DNA from: Streptomyces luteolifulvus
GTDB taxonomy: Bacteria > Actinomycetota > Actinomycetes > Streptomycetales > Streptomycetaceae
Length of the DNA: 64,000 bases
Assembly: GCF_008806595.1 (NCBI RefSeq)
Contig: NZ_VZRB01000004.1
Span: forward strand, 248,001 to 312,000
Direction of reading: 5' to 3'
Part shown: positions 42,631-51,073 of the stretch, in pieces
Layout of the letters: each line of letters starts with the position of its first letter
Numbering within the stretch: position 1 is the first letter of the stretch
Position numbers and translations under genes: made by a program
The notes under the pieces: generated by a model
What the model saw: the letters and a program-made list of their open reading frames with translations, nothing else
Told to the model about the DNA's origin: nothing
The model's database searches: none

Positions 42631-43902
42631 GTGAGCCCGACCAATCGCACCGTGGTCGTCACCGGTATCGGCGCAACCACACCGCTGGGTGGCGACGCAG
42701 CCTCAACCTGGGAGGGCCTGATCGCCGGCAAGTCCGGTGTGAAGCCCCTGGAGCAGGAGTGGGCGGCCGAGCAGGCCGTCCGTATCGCGGCCCCGGTCGC
42801 CGTGGAGCCCACCGAGGTCATTCCGCGGCCGCAGGCCCGCCGTCTGGACCGCTCGGCGCAGTTCGCGCTGATCGCCGCCAAGGAGGCGTGGGCCGACGCC
42901 GGTTTCACCGCCCCGGCCGGCGAGGACAGCAGCATCGACCCCGACCGTCTGGGTGCGGTCATCGCCTCCGGCATCGGCGGCGTGACGACGTTGCTCGACC
43001 AGTACGACGTGCTCAAGGAGAAGGGCGTCCGCCGTGTCTCCCCGCACACCGTGCCGATGCTGATGCCGAACGGCCCCTCCGCCAACGTGGGTCTGGCCGT
43101 GGGCGCCCGGGCGGGCGTGCACACGCCGGTCTCCGCCTGCGCGTCGGGTGCCGAGGCCATCGGCTACGCCATCGAGATGATCCGCAGCGGCCGCGCCGAC
43201 GTCGTCGTCGCGGGCGGCACGGAGGCGGCCATCCACCCGCTTCCGATCGCCGCGTTCGGCAACATGATGGCGATGTCCAAGAACAACGACGACCCGCAGG
43301 GCGCCTCGCGTCCCTACGACATCGGACGTGACGGCTTCGTCCTCGGCGAGGGCGCGGGCGTCGTCGTCCTGGAGTCCGCCGAGCACGCCGCCAAGCGCGG
43401 TGCCCGCGTCTACGCGGAGGCGGTCGGCCAGGGCATCTCCGCCGACGGCCACGACATCGTGCAGCCGGAGCCGGAGGGGCGCGGCATCTCGCACGCCCTG
43501 CAGAACCTGCTCGACAACACCGACCTGGACCCGGCGGAGATCGTGCACGTCAACGCGCACGCGACGTCGACGCCGGCGGGCGATGTGGCCGAGCTGAAGG
43601 CGCTGCGGAAGGTGTTCGGGGACGACGTGGACCACTTCGCGGTCTCCGCGACCAAGTCGATGACCGGTCATCTGCTGGGCGGCGCGGGCGGCGTGGAGTC
43701 GGTCGCGACGGTGCTGGCCCTGTACCACCGGGTGGCGCCGCCCACCATCAACCTCGAGAACCTCGACCCCGAGGCGGAGTCGAACGCGGACATCGTCCGC
43801 GGGGAGGCGCGCAAGCTGCCCGTCGAGGGCAGGATCGCCGCGCTGAACGACTCGTTCGGGTTCGGCGGGCACAACGTGGTGCTGGCGTTCCGTTCGGTCT
43901 GA
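42631..43902 (+). CDS. fabF: Beta-ketoacyl-ACP synthase II
   Basis: 423 residues from the GTG at 42631. It elongates acyl-ACPs with malonyl-ACP. Cys170 in TPVSACASGAEAI is the nucleophile, His in VNAHATSTPAGD and His in KSMTGHLLGGAGG complete the Cys-His-His triad, and NDSFGFGGHNV is the C-terminal gate loop. Last gene of the fab operon; a 21-bp perfect hairpin follows ten bases after the stop. Confidence 0.97.
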   Translation: MSPTNRTVVVTGIGATTPLGGDAASTWEGLIAGKSGVKPLEQEWAAEQAVRIAAPVAVEPTEVIPRPQARRLDRSAQFALIAAKEAWADAGFTAPAGEDSSIDPDRLGAVIASGIGGVTTLLDQYDVLKEKGVRRVSPHTVPMLMPNGPSANVGLAVGARAGVHTPVSACASGAEAIGYAIEMIRSGRADVVVAGGTEAAIHPLPIAAFGNMMAMSKNNDDPQGASRPYDIGRDGFVLGEGAGVVVLESAEHAAKRGARVYAEAVGQGISADGHDIVQPEPEGRGISHALQNLLDNTDLDPAEIVHVNAHATSTPAGDVAELKALRKVFGDDVDHFAVSATKSMTGHLLGGAGGVESVATVLALYHRVAPPTINLENLDPEAESNADIVRGEARKLPVEGRIAALNDSFGFGGHNVVLAFRSV

Positions 43903-43911
43903 GGCCACGTA

Positions 43912-43957
43912 CATGCATGAAGGGCCCCCACCGACCGGTGGGGGCCCTTCATGCATG
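43912..43957. terminator. Very strong bidirectional terminator hairpin
   Basis: CATGCATGAAGGGCCCCCACC (43912-43932, described here in two parts: CATGCATGAAGG and GCCCCCACC) pairs perfectly with its complement at 43937-43957 around the loop GACC. The 21-bp stem separates the convergent fabF and DUF3145 genes. Confidence 0.9.
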
Positions 43958-43968
43958 CTGGGCAGGAA

Positions 43969-44463
43969 TCAGACCACCTGGTGCAGCCAACGCACCGGAG
44001 CTCCCTCGCCCGCGTATCTGAACGGCTCCAGTTCGTCGTCCCAGGGCTTGCCCAGGAGCTTTGTGAGTTCCGCTTCCAGGTCCGTTTCGCCGCGTTGCGC
44101 CCGGGAGAGCGCCGCGCGCAGGCGGTCCTCGGGGATGAGGATGTCGCCGTGGATGCCGGTGACGGCGTGGAAGATGCCGAGGTCGGGGGTGCAGCTGTAG
44201 CGCTCGCCCTCGGCGGTCGAGGACGGCTCGGCGGTGACCTCGAAGCGGAGCAGGTGCCAGCCGCGCAGCGCGGAGGCGAGCTTGGACGCGGTGCCGGCCT
44301 CGGCCTGCCAGGAGAACTCGGAGCGCCAGGTGCCGGGCGCGGCGGGCTGCCGGATCCAGTCGAGGTTGACGCGCCCGCCGAGCACCCCGGCGACGGCCCA
44401 CTCGACGTGTGGGCACAGCGCGCGCGGCGCGGAGTGCACGTACAGAACTCCACGTGTCGTCAC
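43969..44463 (-). CDS. DUF3145 family protein
   Basis: 164 residues from the GTG at 44461-44463, with GGAGG upstream. The N-terminus TTRGVLYVHSAPRALCPHVE, the block VNLDWIRQPAAPGTWRSEFS and YSCTPDLGIFHAVTGIHGD are characteristic of actinobacterial DUF3145. It is a soluble alpha/beta protein. The family is almost universal in Actinobacteria and often sits near fab genes, but its function is unknown. A Cys-His pair (ALCPHVEW) and a GDILIPEDRLR motif are conserved-looking. Confidence 0.88.
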   Translation of the reverse strand: MTTRGVLYVHSAPRALCPHVEWAVAGVLGGRVNLDWIRQPAAPGTWRSEFSWQAEAGTASKLASALRGWHLLRFEVTAEPSSTAEGERYSCTPDLGIFHAVTGIHGDILIPEDRLRAALSRAQRGETDLEAELTKLLGKPWDDELEPFRYAGEGAPVRWLHQVV

Positions 44464-44744
44464 CGGGACCTCCGGGCAGAGCGGGACATCTTGCGAACTG
44501 GCGGACGGCAGTGGCCGGGGGCCACGTTGATGGCGAGGCTACCGTGCGACGGCGCAAGGAGTGTGACGTACCGTCGGTCCCAGTGCCGTGAAACGCCCGC
44601 CATTCACCCGGCAGGACGCTTGTACGGGCGTGCGCAGTTGCGAGTCGATCGATCGGGAACCCCCGCGCGTTGTTATGGGGGAGAGCACGCACCCACCGGA
44701 TGACGCACCGTTCCGTGCACGACGACCGAGGGGATCACCAAGGG

Positions 44745-45641
44745 ATGCGGAAGCCACACCGCTCACGGACCGTACTCGCCGTTCTGGCCGCGGCCGTGCT
44801 GGGCGTGTCGGGCTGTGACGCCGTCGGTGGCGACTCCTCCGCGCCCGACGGCACCGCGGCGCAGAAGGCCAGGCCGTCGCCGAGCCCCACCCCGTCCTGG
44901 GACCGCACCCCCGCTTCGATCGCGGCCGTGGGCGACTCGATCACGCGCGGTTTCGACGCGTGCGGGGTGCTGTCGGACTGCCCCGAGGTCTCGTGGGCGA
45001 CCGGCAGCAGTGCCAGGGTCGACTCTCTGGCCGTACGGCTGCTGGGGAGGGCGAAGGCGGCCGAGCGGAGCTGGAACTACGCCGTGTCCGGGGCCCGGAT
45101 GGCGGATCTCGCCGGTCAGATGGCACAGGCGGCCACCCGCAGGCCGGAGCTGGTGACGGTGATGGCGGGGGCGAACGACGCATGCCGGGACAGCACATCC
45201 GAGATGACCTCGGTGGCCGCATTCCGGACCGAGTTCGAGGACGCGATGAGCACGCTGCGCGATGCCCTGCCCAAGGCGCAGGTGTATGTGGCGAGCGTGC
45301 CGAACCTGAAGCGACTGTGGTCCGAAGGGCGCGCCAACCCGCTGGGCAAGCAGGTGTGGAAGCTGGGGATCTGCCCGTCGATGCTGGGCGACGCGGACGC
45401 CCTGGACTCGGCGGCGACGCTGCGGCGCGACACCGTGCAGCAGCGGGTGGAGGCCTACAACGAGGTGCTGGAGAAGGTCTGTGCGAAGGACGAGCGGTGC
45501 CGCTTCGACGGCGGCGCGGTCCACGACTACCGCTTCGGCACCGAGCAGCTCAGCCACTGGGACTGGTTCCATCCGAGCGTGAACGGGCAGGCCAGGCTGG
45601 CGGAGATCGCCTATCGGACGGTCACGGCCAGGAAGGCATGA
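44745..45641 (+). CDS. Secreted SGNH/GDSL hydrolase lipoprotein
   Basis: 298 residues. ATG at 44745; signal peptide with lipobox LGVSGC (Cys about residue 24), so lipid-anchored outside the membrane. A Ser/Pro linker follows, then the SGNH blocks: AAVGDSITRGFDACG (Ser nucleophile), NYAVSGARM (Gly), MAGANDAC (Asn) and DWFHPSVNGQ (Asp and His). Several Cys may form disulfides. It should be an extracellular esterase or lipase. The 281-base gap upstream (44464-44744) has no recognisable gene; a short frame there overlaps this start in another phase and looks spurious. Confidence 0.87.
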   Translation: MRKPHRSRTVLAVLAAAVLGVSGCDAVGGDSSAPDGTAAQKARPSPSPTPSWDRTPASIAAVGDSITRGFDACGVLSDCPEVSWATGSSARVDSLAVRLLGRAKAAERSWNYAVSGARMADLAGQMAQAATRRPELVTVMAGANDACRDSTSEMTSVAAFRTEFEDAMSTLRDALPKAQVYVASVPNLKRLWSEGRANPLGKQVWKLGICPSMLGDADALDSAATLRRDTVQQRVEAYNEVLEKVCAKDERCRFDGGAVHDYRFGTEQLSHWDWFHPSVNGQARLAEIAYRTVTARKA

Positions 45642-45692
45642 CACCGGCACGTGACTTATGGGGGCCGGGGTTCCGGCCTCTCCGTGCGCTGA

Positions 45693-45732
45693 CAAGCCCC
45701 GGCCCGGGTGTCAGGTCCCGGGCCGGGGCTTG
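45693..45732. terminator. Perfect 16-bp hairpin terminator
   Basis: CAAGCCCCGGCCCGGG (45693-45708) pairs perfectly with CCCGGGCCGGGGCTTG (45717-45732) around an 8-base loop, 52 bases after the lipoprotein stop and 22 bases from the minus-strand stop at 45754. It is placed as a shared terminator for convergent genes. Confidence 0.85.
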
Positions 45733-45753
45733 CCGCAGGGAGCCTGTCCCGGA

Positions 45754-45906
45754 TCAGACGTTAATCGTCACGGTCGGCCGACGGTCGGCGATCGAGCGTC
45801 CCACCTGAATTTCGTACGAACCTTTCACACCTCGGCACTCCAGGCGCCCCATGGCGTGGACCACGTCCGTCACGCGATACTGCGGACCGTCCGCAGCACG
45901 CACCCC
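45754..45906 (-). pseudogene. Remnant of a minus-strand gene ending in a beta-sandwich motif
   Basis: In the ~290-base gap a minus-strand frame ends GSYEIQVGRSIADRRPTVTI then NV and stop (45754-45756). It looks like the last strands of the fibronectin-like C-terminal domain of family 3 glycoside hydrolases (YEIQVGRSS.. type). About 50 residues can be followed back to a GTG at 45906, then homology is lost. The hairpin just downstream would terminate this strand too. I read it as the 3' stump of a lost glycosidase. Confidence 0.4.
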
Positions 45907-45932
45907 ACGGCGACGGAAGGGCCTGAGCCTCC

Positions 45933-47186
45933 TTGAATTCCTTACGTGTTCGGATCGGCGTACTCGGACTGACCCTGCTGGCGGGACTCACGACACCCGC
46001 CACGACGGCCGTCGCCGAGACCGCTCCCTCTCCCACCGTCGAGGAGCAGCGGCTCGACGGGGCCGCGCCCCGGGAGATCCTGCGGCGCTCCGGATTCGAC
46101 ACCGTGGCCACGGATTTCGCGCGGTCGCTCGGCTCGGCCCGCTCCTACGCCCAGGCCCGCCACATCGTCGTACGCGAAGGGTCCGCGCTGTGGCGGCGGG
46201 CCGTCGACCGGGCGCAGGGGCGGGGACCGGCGGGCGGCGACCTCAGCCGGGACGACGACCGGCCCCTGTACTGGGCGCGGCTCGGGATGACCCGGGAAGT
46301 ACGGGCCTTCGAGCCGGAGTTCGGGCTGAGCGCCGAACAGCGGACCGCCCTGCTCGGCGAGTTGGAGCGGACCTCGCGCGGGCAGACCGCAGTCCGGTAT
46401 CCGCGCGGCAAGGGGGTGAAGCGCATCCTGGTCACCGGCTTCGACCCGTTCACGCTGGACCGGGACGTCCGGATCTCCAACCCGTCCGGGGCGACCGCGC
46501 TCGCGCTCGACGGCACGGTGATCGAGACGGCCGACGGACCCGCGCGCATCGAGACCGCCGTGTTCCCGGTGCGCTGGAGGGACTTCGCGGACCTGACCGT
46601 GGAGCGGACGCTGCGGCCGTATCTGCCGACGGTGGATCTGTTCGCCACCGTGAGCCAGGGGCGGGCCGGCCGGTTCGACGTGGAGCGGACCAACGGGGCC
46701 TGGCGGGGCGGCTTCCCCGACAACGAGAACATCGGCACGACCGGGACGATCCCGGTCTCCGACCCGGCCTCGCAGCCGCAGTGGACGACGACGACCCTGC
46801 CGTACCGGGCGATCGTGGCGGCGGACACCGGGCGTTTCCCCGTGTACGACAACACGAGCGTGACCGAGATCCCGGCGGGCGGCACCGGGCCCGTCGTCCG
46901 GCCGGACGGGCCGAGCGAGGGATCGACCGCCCGTGCCGGGGGCGGCGGGAACTACCTCTCCAACGAGATCGCCTACCGGGCGACGCTGCTGCGGGACCGG
47001 CTGGGGCTGCACGAGGTGCTGCCGGGCGGGCATGTGCACACGCCGGTGCTGCAGTTCGGGGCCGGAAACACCGATCCGGCGACCGGGACCGTGACCGACC
47101 CGGAGTTCGTGCGCAACCGGCTGGACATCATCGACCAGGTGCGGGCGATCCTGAACGTGGCGGCGAGCACCACGGTCACCAGGTGA
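45933..47186 (+). CDS. Secreted pyroglutamyl-peptidase-I-like protein with Ser at the catalytic Cys position
   Basis: 417 residues from a TTG at 45933 (GGAAGGG about 12 bases upstream). A signal peptide (cleavage near AVAET, residue 28) and a helical prodomain-like region to about 155 precede a C15 peptidase fold. Landmarks are KRILVTGFDPF (164-173), ISNPSGATAL, VSQGRAGRFDVERTN with the family Glu (251) and PDNEN. The family GTYVCN box appears as GGNYLSNEIAYR, with Ser343 for the nucleophilic Cys. The His of GGHVHTPVLQ is kept. Classical enzymes are cytoplasmic and 215 residues, so this is a longer, exported variant. Its 3' end overlaps the next convergent gene by 11 bases. Confidence 0.82.
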   Translation: MNSLRVRIGVLGLTLLAGLTTPATTAVAETAPSPTVEEQRLDGAAPREILRRSGFDTVATDFARSLGSARSYAQARHIVVREGSALWRRAVDRAQGRGPAGGDLSRDDDRPLYWARLGMTREVRAFEPEFGLSAEQRTALLGELERTSRGQTAVRYPRGKGVKRILVTGFDPFTLDRDVRISNPSGATALALDGTVIETADGPARIETAVFPVRWRDFADLTVERTLRPYLPTVDLFATVSQGRAGRFDVERTNGAWRGGFPDNENIGTTGTIPVSDPASQPQWTTTTLPYRAIVAADTGRFPVYDNTSVTEIPAGGTGPVVRPDGPSEGSTARAGGGGNYLSNEIAYRATLLRDRLGLHEVLPGGHVHTPVLQFGAGNTDPATGTVTDPEFVRNRLDIIDQVRAILNVAASTTVTR

Positions 47187-47991
47187 CGTGCGGTGCGCCC
47201 GAGGAGGCCCCGTTCTCCTTGGTGTTCTCGGTGTCCTCCTCCACGGTCTCCTCGCCCAGCAGCTCCCGGGCCATGAGGGTGGCGCCCGCGACCGCCCCCG
47301 GCATCAGGAACACCGCGACGAACGGCACCAGGAACGCCAGGGCCAGGGGCGTCCCGAAGCCCCACACCAGGGTCTTGCGGGAGCGCAGCAGGGTGAGTCG
47401 CTCGCGCAGTTCGACGCGGCGGCGCTGCAGGGCGACGGCGGTGAGTTCCTCGGTGAGGAAGAAGCCGGTGACCATGAAGCCGAGCACCGGGACGGCCGTC
47501 TGGCCGAGGACCGGGACGAAGCCGAGGGCGAAGAGCAGCACGCCCCACAGCAGGGCGCGCACGATGATACGGAGGCTGTCGCGGGCGGAGATCCACAGCT
47601 CGCGCCACAGCGGCAGACCCGACTCGGGCGCGGTGCCGTCCGGGGAGACGTCACGGTCGACCTTCTCGGAGAGGTTCTCGTAGAAGGGCTGCCCGACCAG
47701 CAGGGTGACCGCGGTGAAGGTGACGACGGACAGCAGCAGGGCGAGGGCGAACAGCACGGCGGTGAGGAAGCCGCGGAACAGTCCCGGCCAGGGGCTCGAC
47801 CAGTCGTCGGCGAACGGGGTCGCCCAGGCGACGAAGTCCTCGCCCCACACCGCCAGCACGACCAGCGCCGCCGCGTAGAGGACCAGGGTGATCAGGCCCG
47901 GGAGCAGTCCGAAACCGTACTGCCTGCCGTGCCGTGCCACCCATCGCTGGCCCTTGAGTAGGTGCTTGAAGCCCGCCCCGAGATCGCGCAT
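47176..47991 (-). CDS. EI24/CysZ-family integral membrane protein
   Basis: 271 residues, start ATG at 47989-47991. Four to six membrane segments with an amphipathic N-terminus MRDLGAGFKHLLKGQRWVAR, the loop LVGQPFYENLSEKVDRDVS, then RALLWGVLLFALGFVPVLGQ, the typical EI24/CysZ layout. CysZ imports sulfate in enterobacteria; the actinobacterial members are not characterised and no cys genes are nearby, so I leave the substrate open. Acidic C-terminal tail EEDTENTKEN. Confidence 0.83.
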   Translation of the reverse strand: MRDLGAGFKHLLKGQRWVARHGRQYGFGLLPGLITLVLYAAALVVLAVWGEDFVAWATPFADDWSSPWPGLFRGFLTAVLFALALLLSVVTFTAVTLLVGQPFYENLSEKVDRDVSPDGTAPESGLPLWRELWISARDSLRIIVRALLWGVLLFALGFVPVLGQTAVPVLGFMVTGFFLTEELTAVALQRRRVELRERLTLLRSRKTLVWGFGTPLALAFLVPFVAVFLMPGAVAGATLMARELLGEETVEEDTENTKENGASSGAPHVTW

Positions 47992-48040
47992 GGGAAAACT
48001 CTATCCGGGGCGGTTCCGCGGCCGTGGAGGCGCCCGTCGC

Positions 48041-48904
48041 TCACCCCGGCGTGACCGCCACCACCACCCCGGGCTCGGCTGCCGGAGACACTGCCGCCGA
48101 CACCCGCACCGCCGCCGCCCGCGCCACGCGTCCCGCGCGGGAGGCGGCCGCCAGCGCCACGGGCTGGAGCTGTTCCAGACCCGAGACGAGGATCTCCTCC
48201 CCGGCGACCAGCAGCGGCCGCGCCGCCTTCGCCGTGGCCGCGGCCGCCTCCGTCAGGTCGGCCAGCGGCGGCAGGCTCGCGCGGGCCACGCCCGCCCCCG
48301 CGGCGGCCGCGCGTTCGGCCAGGGTCACTTGGAGCGGCATCAGCGGGGCCAGCGCGGCGGTCAGCGCGTCGGCGATACGGCGCAGTTCGGGGGCGGAGTC
48401 GCGCAGCACCTCAGTGGCGGCCTGCAGAAGGGGGGTGAGGGCGAGGAGCGCGCCCGCTGCCGCGCCCGCCGTCGCCGGCAGCAGCGGTGACATCGCCTCG
48501 ACCAGCTCGCCGAGCGCCGCCGCGCACTCCTCGACGGCCGGTTCCACCGCGTCCAGCACCGGCAGAAGGCTGTCGCCCAGCGCCGTCAGCAGCGCCTGGG
48601 CCGGTTCGCTCACCGGGTGCACCGCCAGCGGTGCCCCGCTCGTGCCGAGCCGCGTGAGGGTGTCGACCATCCGGTAGAACGCCTCCTGGGCCTGCGGAGA
48701 CGCGCTCGCCTCGGCCAGCTCCGCGGTCGTCCGGCGCAGTACGCGCAGCACCTCCGCGCCGGAGCCGTCTCTCGGGTCCAAGGTGTTGATCGCGATTCGG
48801 GTGATGTTCCCGGCCGTGTCCAGGAGCTGGCCGGTGATGTCGGTGGTGCTGCGTGCCATGCGCAGCACGTCGTCCCTGCTGGGAAACGTAGGAATCGTCG
48901 CCAT
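48041..48904 (-). CDS. Ala-rich helical protein of unknown function
   Basis: 287 residues from the ATG at 48902-48904. It is almost entirely helical, with many Ala/Leu/Glu heptads (e.g. LLPATAGAAAGALLALTPLL) and no enzymatic motif, signal or strong membrane segment. The N-terminus PSRDDVLRMARSTTDITGQL followed by repeated amphipathic helices resembles phasin-like or apolipoprotein-like surface proteins, but I cannot assign a family. It is transcribed towards the EI24 gene with a ~50-base gap, so they may share a transcript. Confidence 0.65.
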   Translation of the reverse strand: MATIPTFPSRDDVLRMARSTTDITGQLLDTAGNITRIAINTLDPRDGSGAEVLRVLRRTTAELAEASASPQAQEAFYRMVDTLTRLGTSGAPLAVHPVSEPAQALLTALGDSLLPVLDAVEPAVEECAAALGELVEAMSPLLPATAGAAAGALLALTPLLQAATEVLRDSAPELRRIADALTAALAPLMPLQVTLAERAAAAGAGVARASLPPLADLTEAAAATAKAARPLLVAGEEILVSGLEQLQPVALAAASRAGRVARAAAVRVSAAVSPAAEPGVVVAVTPG

Positions 48905-49123
48905 GGGCTCTCACCGCCTCGCCTTCGTCGGCGCCCGAGCCTGACGTCCGTCGGCGCCCCTCCTCCAGCATGCCCCGTCCGGGCCCGGTTTTCCGCCCAC
49001 TCCCGAATGCGCGAACTCCGCTCCGCCGCGGTTGAGTCGAACGTGCACAGCCCGCCGTACCGATCTCTGAAACCCCCGCAGGAGGCACGCGTGCACAGCA
49101 AGCGGTTCAGGGGAGGAGAGCTC

Positions 49124-50269
49124 ATGACGCAGGAGATCCACGGCACGGTCGCGGACGGCTTCGAGGCGGTGCGCGAGGAGTTCGCCGCGTTCGTGTCACA
49201 GGAACGCCCCGACTACGAGGGGCAGTTGTGCGCGTTTGTGCACGGCCGCCGGGTGGTCGACCTGTGGGCGGGCGGGAGCGGCGACTCCCTCTACGGCGTG
49301 TTCTCGTCGACCAAGGGCGCGGCCCATCTCGTGGCCGCCCTCCTCGTCCAGGACGGCACGCTCGAACTGGAACGCAAGGTCACCTACTACTGGCCGGAGT
49401 TCGGGGTCGAGGGCAAGGGCTCGCTCACCCTGCGCGATCTGCTCTCCCACCGGGCGGGTGTGGTCGGCCTCGACGCCGGGTTCACCCCTCAGGAGCTGGC
49501 CGACGACCGGGCCGTCGCCGAACGGCTCGCGGACCAGCGCCCGTTCTGGCGCCCCGGCACGGCCTTCGGCTATCACGCCCTCGTCATCGGCGCGCTGACC
49601 GGCGAGGTGATACGCCGCGCCACCGGCCGTACGCTCCAGGAGGTGTACGAGGAACGGGTGCGCGCCCCGTACGGGCTGGACTTCTTCCTGGGGCTGCCGG
49701 AGGCGCTGGAGCCCCGCTTCCGCAGCGTGCAGCCGATGGCCCCGACGGCCAGGCAGCAGGCCCTGCTGGACACGCAGCCGACAGGGCCGCACACCCTGTC
49801 CGCGATCGCGTTCAACCAGCATGTACCGGGCTCGGGCGACCTGGTGGACTACGCCAACTCCCGTGCCGTACGCGCCAAGGGACCGGCGTCGGCGGGCGGC
49901 GTGGCCGCCGCGCGGGGGCTCGCCGGGATGTACGCGGCCGCGATCAGCGAAGTGGACGGGCGTCCGCCGCTGCTGAAGCCGGACACCGTCGCCGAGGTCG
50001 GACAGATCCAATCCGTCGGCTACGACCTGGTGGCCCGGGCACACAAGGCGTACGGCCTCGGTTTCCAGGCGACGGCCGACACCTGGTACCCGTTCCTGGG
50101 CGCCGGAGCGTTCGGGCACAGCGGCGCGGGCGGCGCCCAGGCCTTCGCCGATCCCCGCAGCGGCCTCGCCTACGGCTACACACGCCGCCGCATGGCGTTC
50201 CCGGTCGGGGCGGCCCCGGAGAACGAGCGACTGGCGCGGGCGATCCACGCGGTGGCGTCGATGAGGTGA
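49124..50269 (+). CDS. Beta-lactamase-fold serine hydrolase (EstB-like)
   Basis: 381 residues from the ATG at 49124, with GGGGAGGAG upstream. Class C fold: LYGVFSSTKGAAHLVAALLV holds SxxK (SSTK), GYHALVIGALTGEVI gives a YxN variant (YHA), and AFGHSGAGGAQAFADP is the third motif. LRDLLSHRAGVVGLD is the family loop. It has no signal peptide. Relatives include EstB-type esterases and 6-aminohexanoate-dimer hydrolases, so an esterase or amidase of small substrates is likely. The following ~1 kb is repetitive and non-coding. Confidence 0.88.
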   Translation: MTQEIHGTVADGFEAVREEFAAFVSQERPDYEGQLCAFVHGRRVVDLWAGGSGDSLYGVFSSTKGAAHLVAALLVQDGTLELERKVTYYWPEFGVEGKGSLTLRDLLSHRAGVVGLDAGFTPQELADDRAVAERLADQRPFWRPGTAFGYHALVIGALTGEVIRRATGRTLQEVYEERVRAPYGLDFFLGLPEALEPRFRSVQPMAPTARQQALLDTQPTGPHTLSAIAFNQHVPGSGDLVDYANSRAVRAKGPASAGGVAAARGLAGMYAAAISEVDGRPPLLKPDTVAEVGQIQSVGYDLVARAHKAYGLGFQATADTWYPFLGAGAFGHSGAGGAQAFADPRSGLAYGYTRRRMAFPVGAAPENERLARAIHAVASMR

Positions 50270-50376
50270 TGGAGGGCGGGGGGTAGGCGGGCGATGGTGA
50301 GGGCGGGGCGCGGGAGGCCCCCCGGGCGAGGGCGCGGTGGGGGCTGGGCGGGGCGCGGGAGGCCCCCCGGGCGAGG
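50270..50376. repeat. Short GC-rich repeats before the 54-bp array
   Basis: Two copies of a ~45-base unit containing GGGGCGCGGGAGGCCCCCCG and GGGCGAGGGCGCGGTGGGGG occur back to back (about 50306 and 50349). The unit is hairpin-prone and no gene is apparent. Confidence 0.55.
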
Positions 50377-50646
50377 GCGCGGTGGGGGCACGGTGGGTCC
50401 GGCGAAGGCACGGTGAGGGCCCGGGCCAGGGCGCGGTGGGGGCACGGTGGGTCCGGCGAAGGCACGGTGAGGGCCGGGGCCAGGGCGCGGTGGGGGCACG
50501 GTGGGTCCGGCGAAGGCACGGTGAGGGCCGGGGCCAGGGCGCGGTGGGGGCACGGTGGGTCCGGCGAAGGCACGGTGAGGGCCCGGGCGAGGGCGCGGTG
50601 GGGGCACGGTGGGTCCGGCGAAGGCACGGTGAGGGCCCGGGCGAGG
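50377..50646. repeat. Five-copy 54-bp tandem repeat
   Basis: A unit beginning GCGCGGTGGGGGCACGGTGG and continuing GTCCGGCGAAGGCACGGTGA recurs at 50377, 50431, 50485, 50539 and 50593, exactly every 54 bases, with only C/G changes near GGGCC(C/G)GGGC. The next unit at 50647 is truncated. 54 is a multiple of three, so all frames stay open, but codon use is that of random GC-rich DNA and no start with a ribosome site exists. Degenerate GGCGAGGGCACGGTGAGG fragments continue to about 51070. Confidence 0.9.
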
Positions 50647-51073
50647 GCGCGGTGGGGGCCAGCGAGGGCGCGGTGGGGGCCGGCGAGGCCACGGCGAGGG
50701 CCCGAGCGAGGCACGGTGAGGTCTCCTGGGCGAGGCCACGGGGGGCTCTGGGTGAGGGCGCGGTATGGCCCGGCGAGGCCAACGCGAGGGCCCGAGCGCG
50801 GGCACGGTGAGGTCTCGGGCGGGGCACGGTGAGGCCCGGCGAGGCCTGGCTAGACACGGCGAGGGCACGGTGAGGCCCGGCGAGGCTAGTGAGGGCGCGG
50901 TGACGGCCCGGGCCAGGGCACGGTGAGAGCACGCGAGGCTCGGCTGGACACGGCGAGGGCACGGCGAGGCCCGGCGACGGTGCGGTGAGGCCCCGGGCCA
51001 GGGCGCGGGCGAAGCCCGGCTAGGGCACGCGAGGCCCGGCTAGACACGGTGAGGCCCAGTGAAGGCACGGTGA
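50647..51073. other. Degenerate continuation of the repeat array
   Basis: About 430 bases built from scrambled variants of CACGGTGAGGCCCGGCGAGG and GGGCCAGGGCGCGG. No gene, terminator or promoter is recognised. It ends where structured repeat copy B begins. Confidence 0.55.

Noticed and set aside
44588-44818. Small 76-residue plus-strand gene before the SGNH lipoprotein
   Set aside because: It overlaps the lipoprotein start in another phase, has no ribosome site and no recognisable family.
50377-50646. CRISPR array
   Set aside because: The repeats are directly contiguous with no unique spacers, the unit is 54 bp of GC-rich sequence, and no cas genes are present.
49196-50962. A 588-codon minus-strand open frame over the serine hydrolase and the repeat array
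   Set aside because: It is antisense to a clear hydrolase gene, consists of Pro/Ala/Arg-rich repeats from the 54-bp array, and has no ribosome site; open only because of GC content and a period divisible by three.
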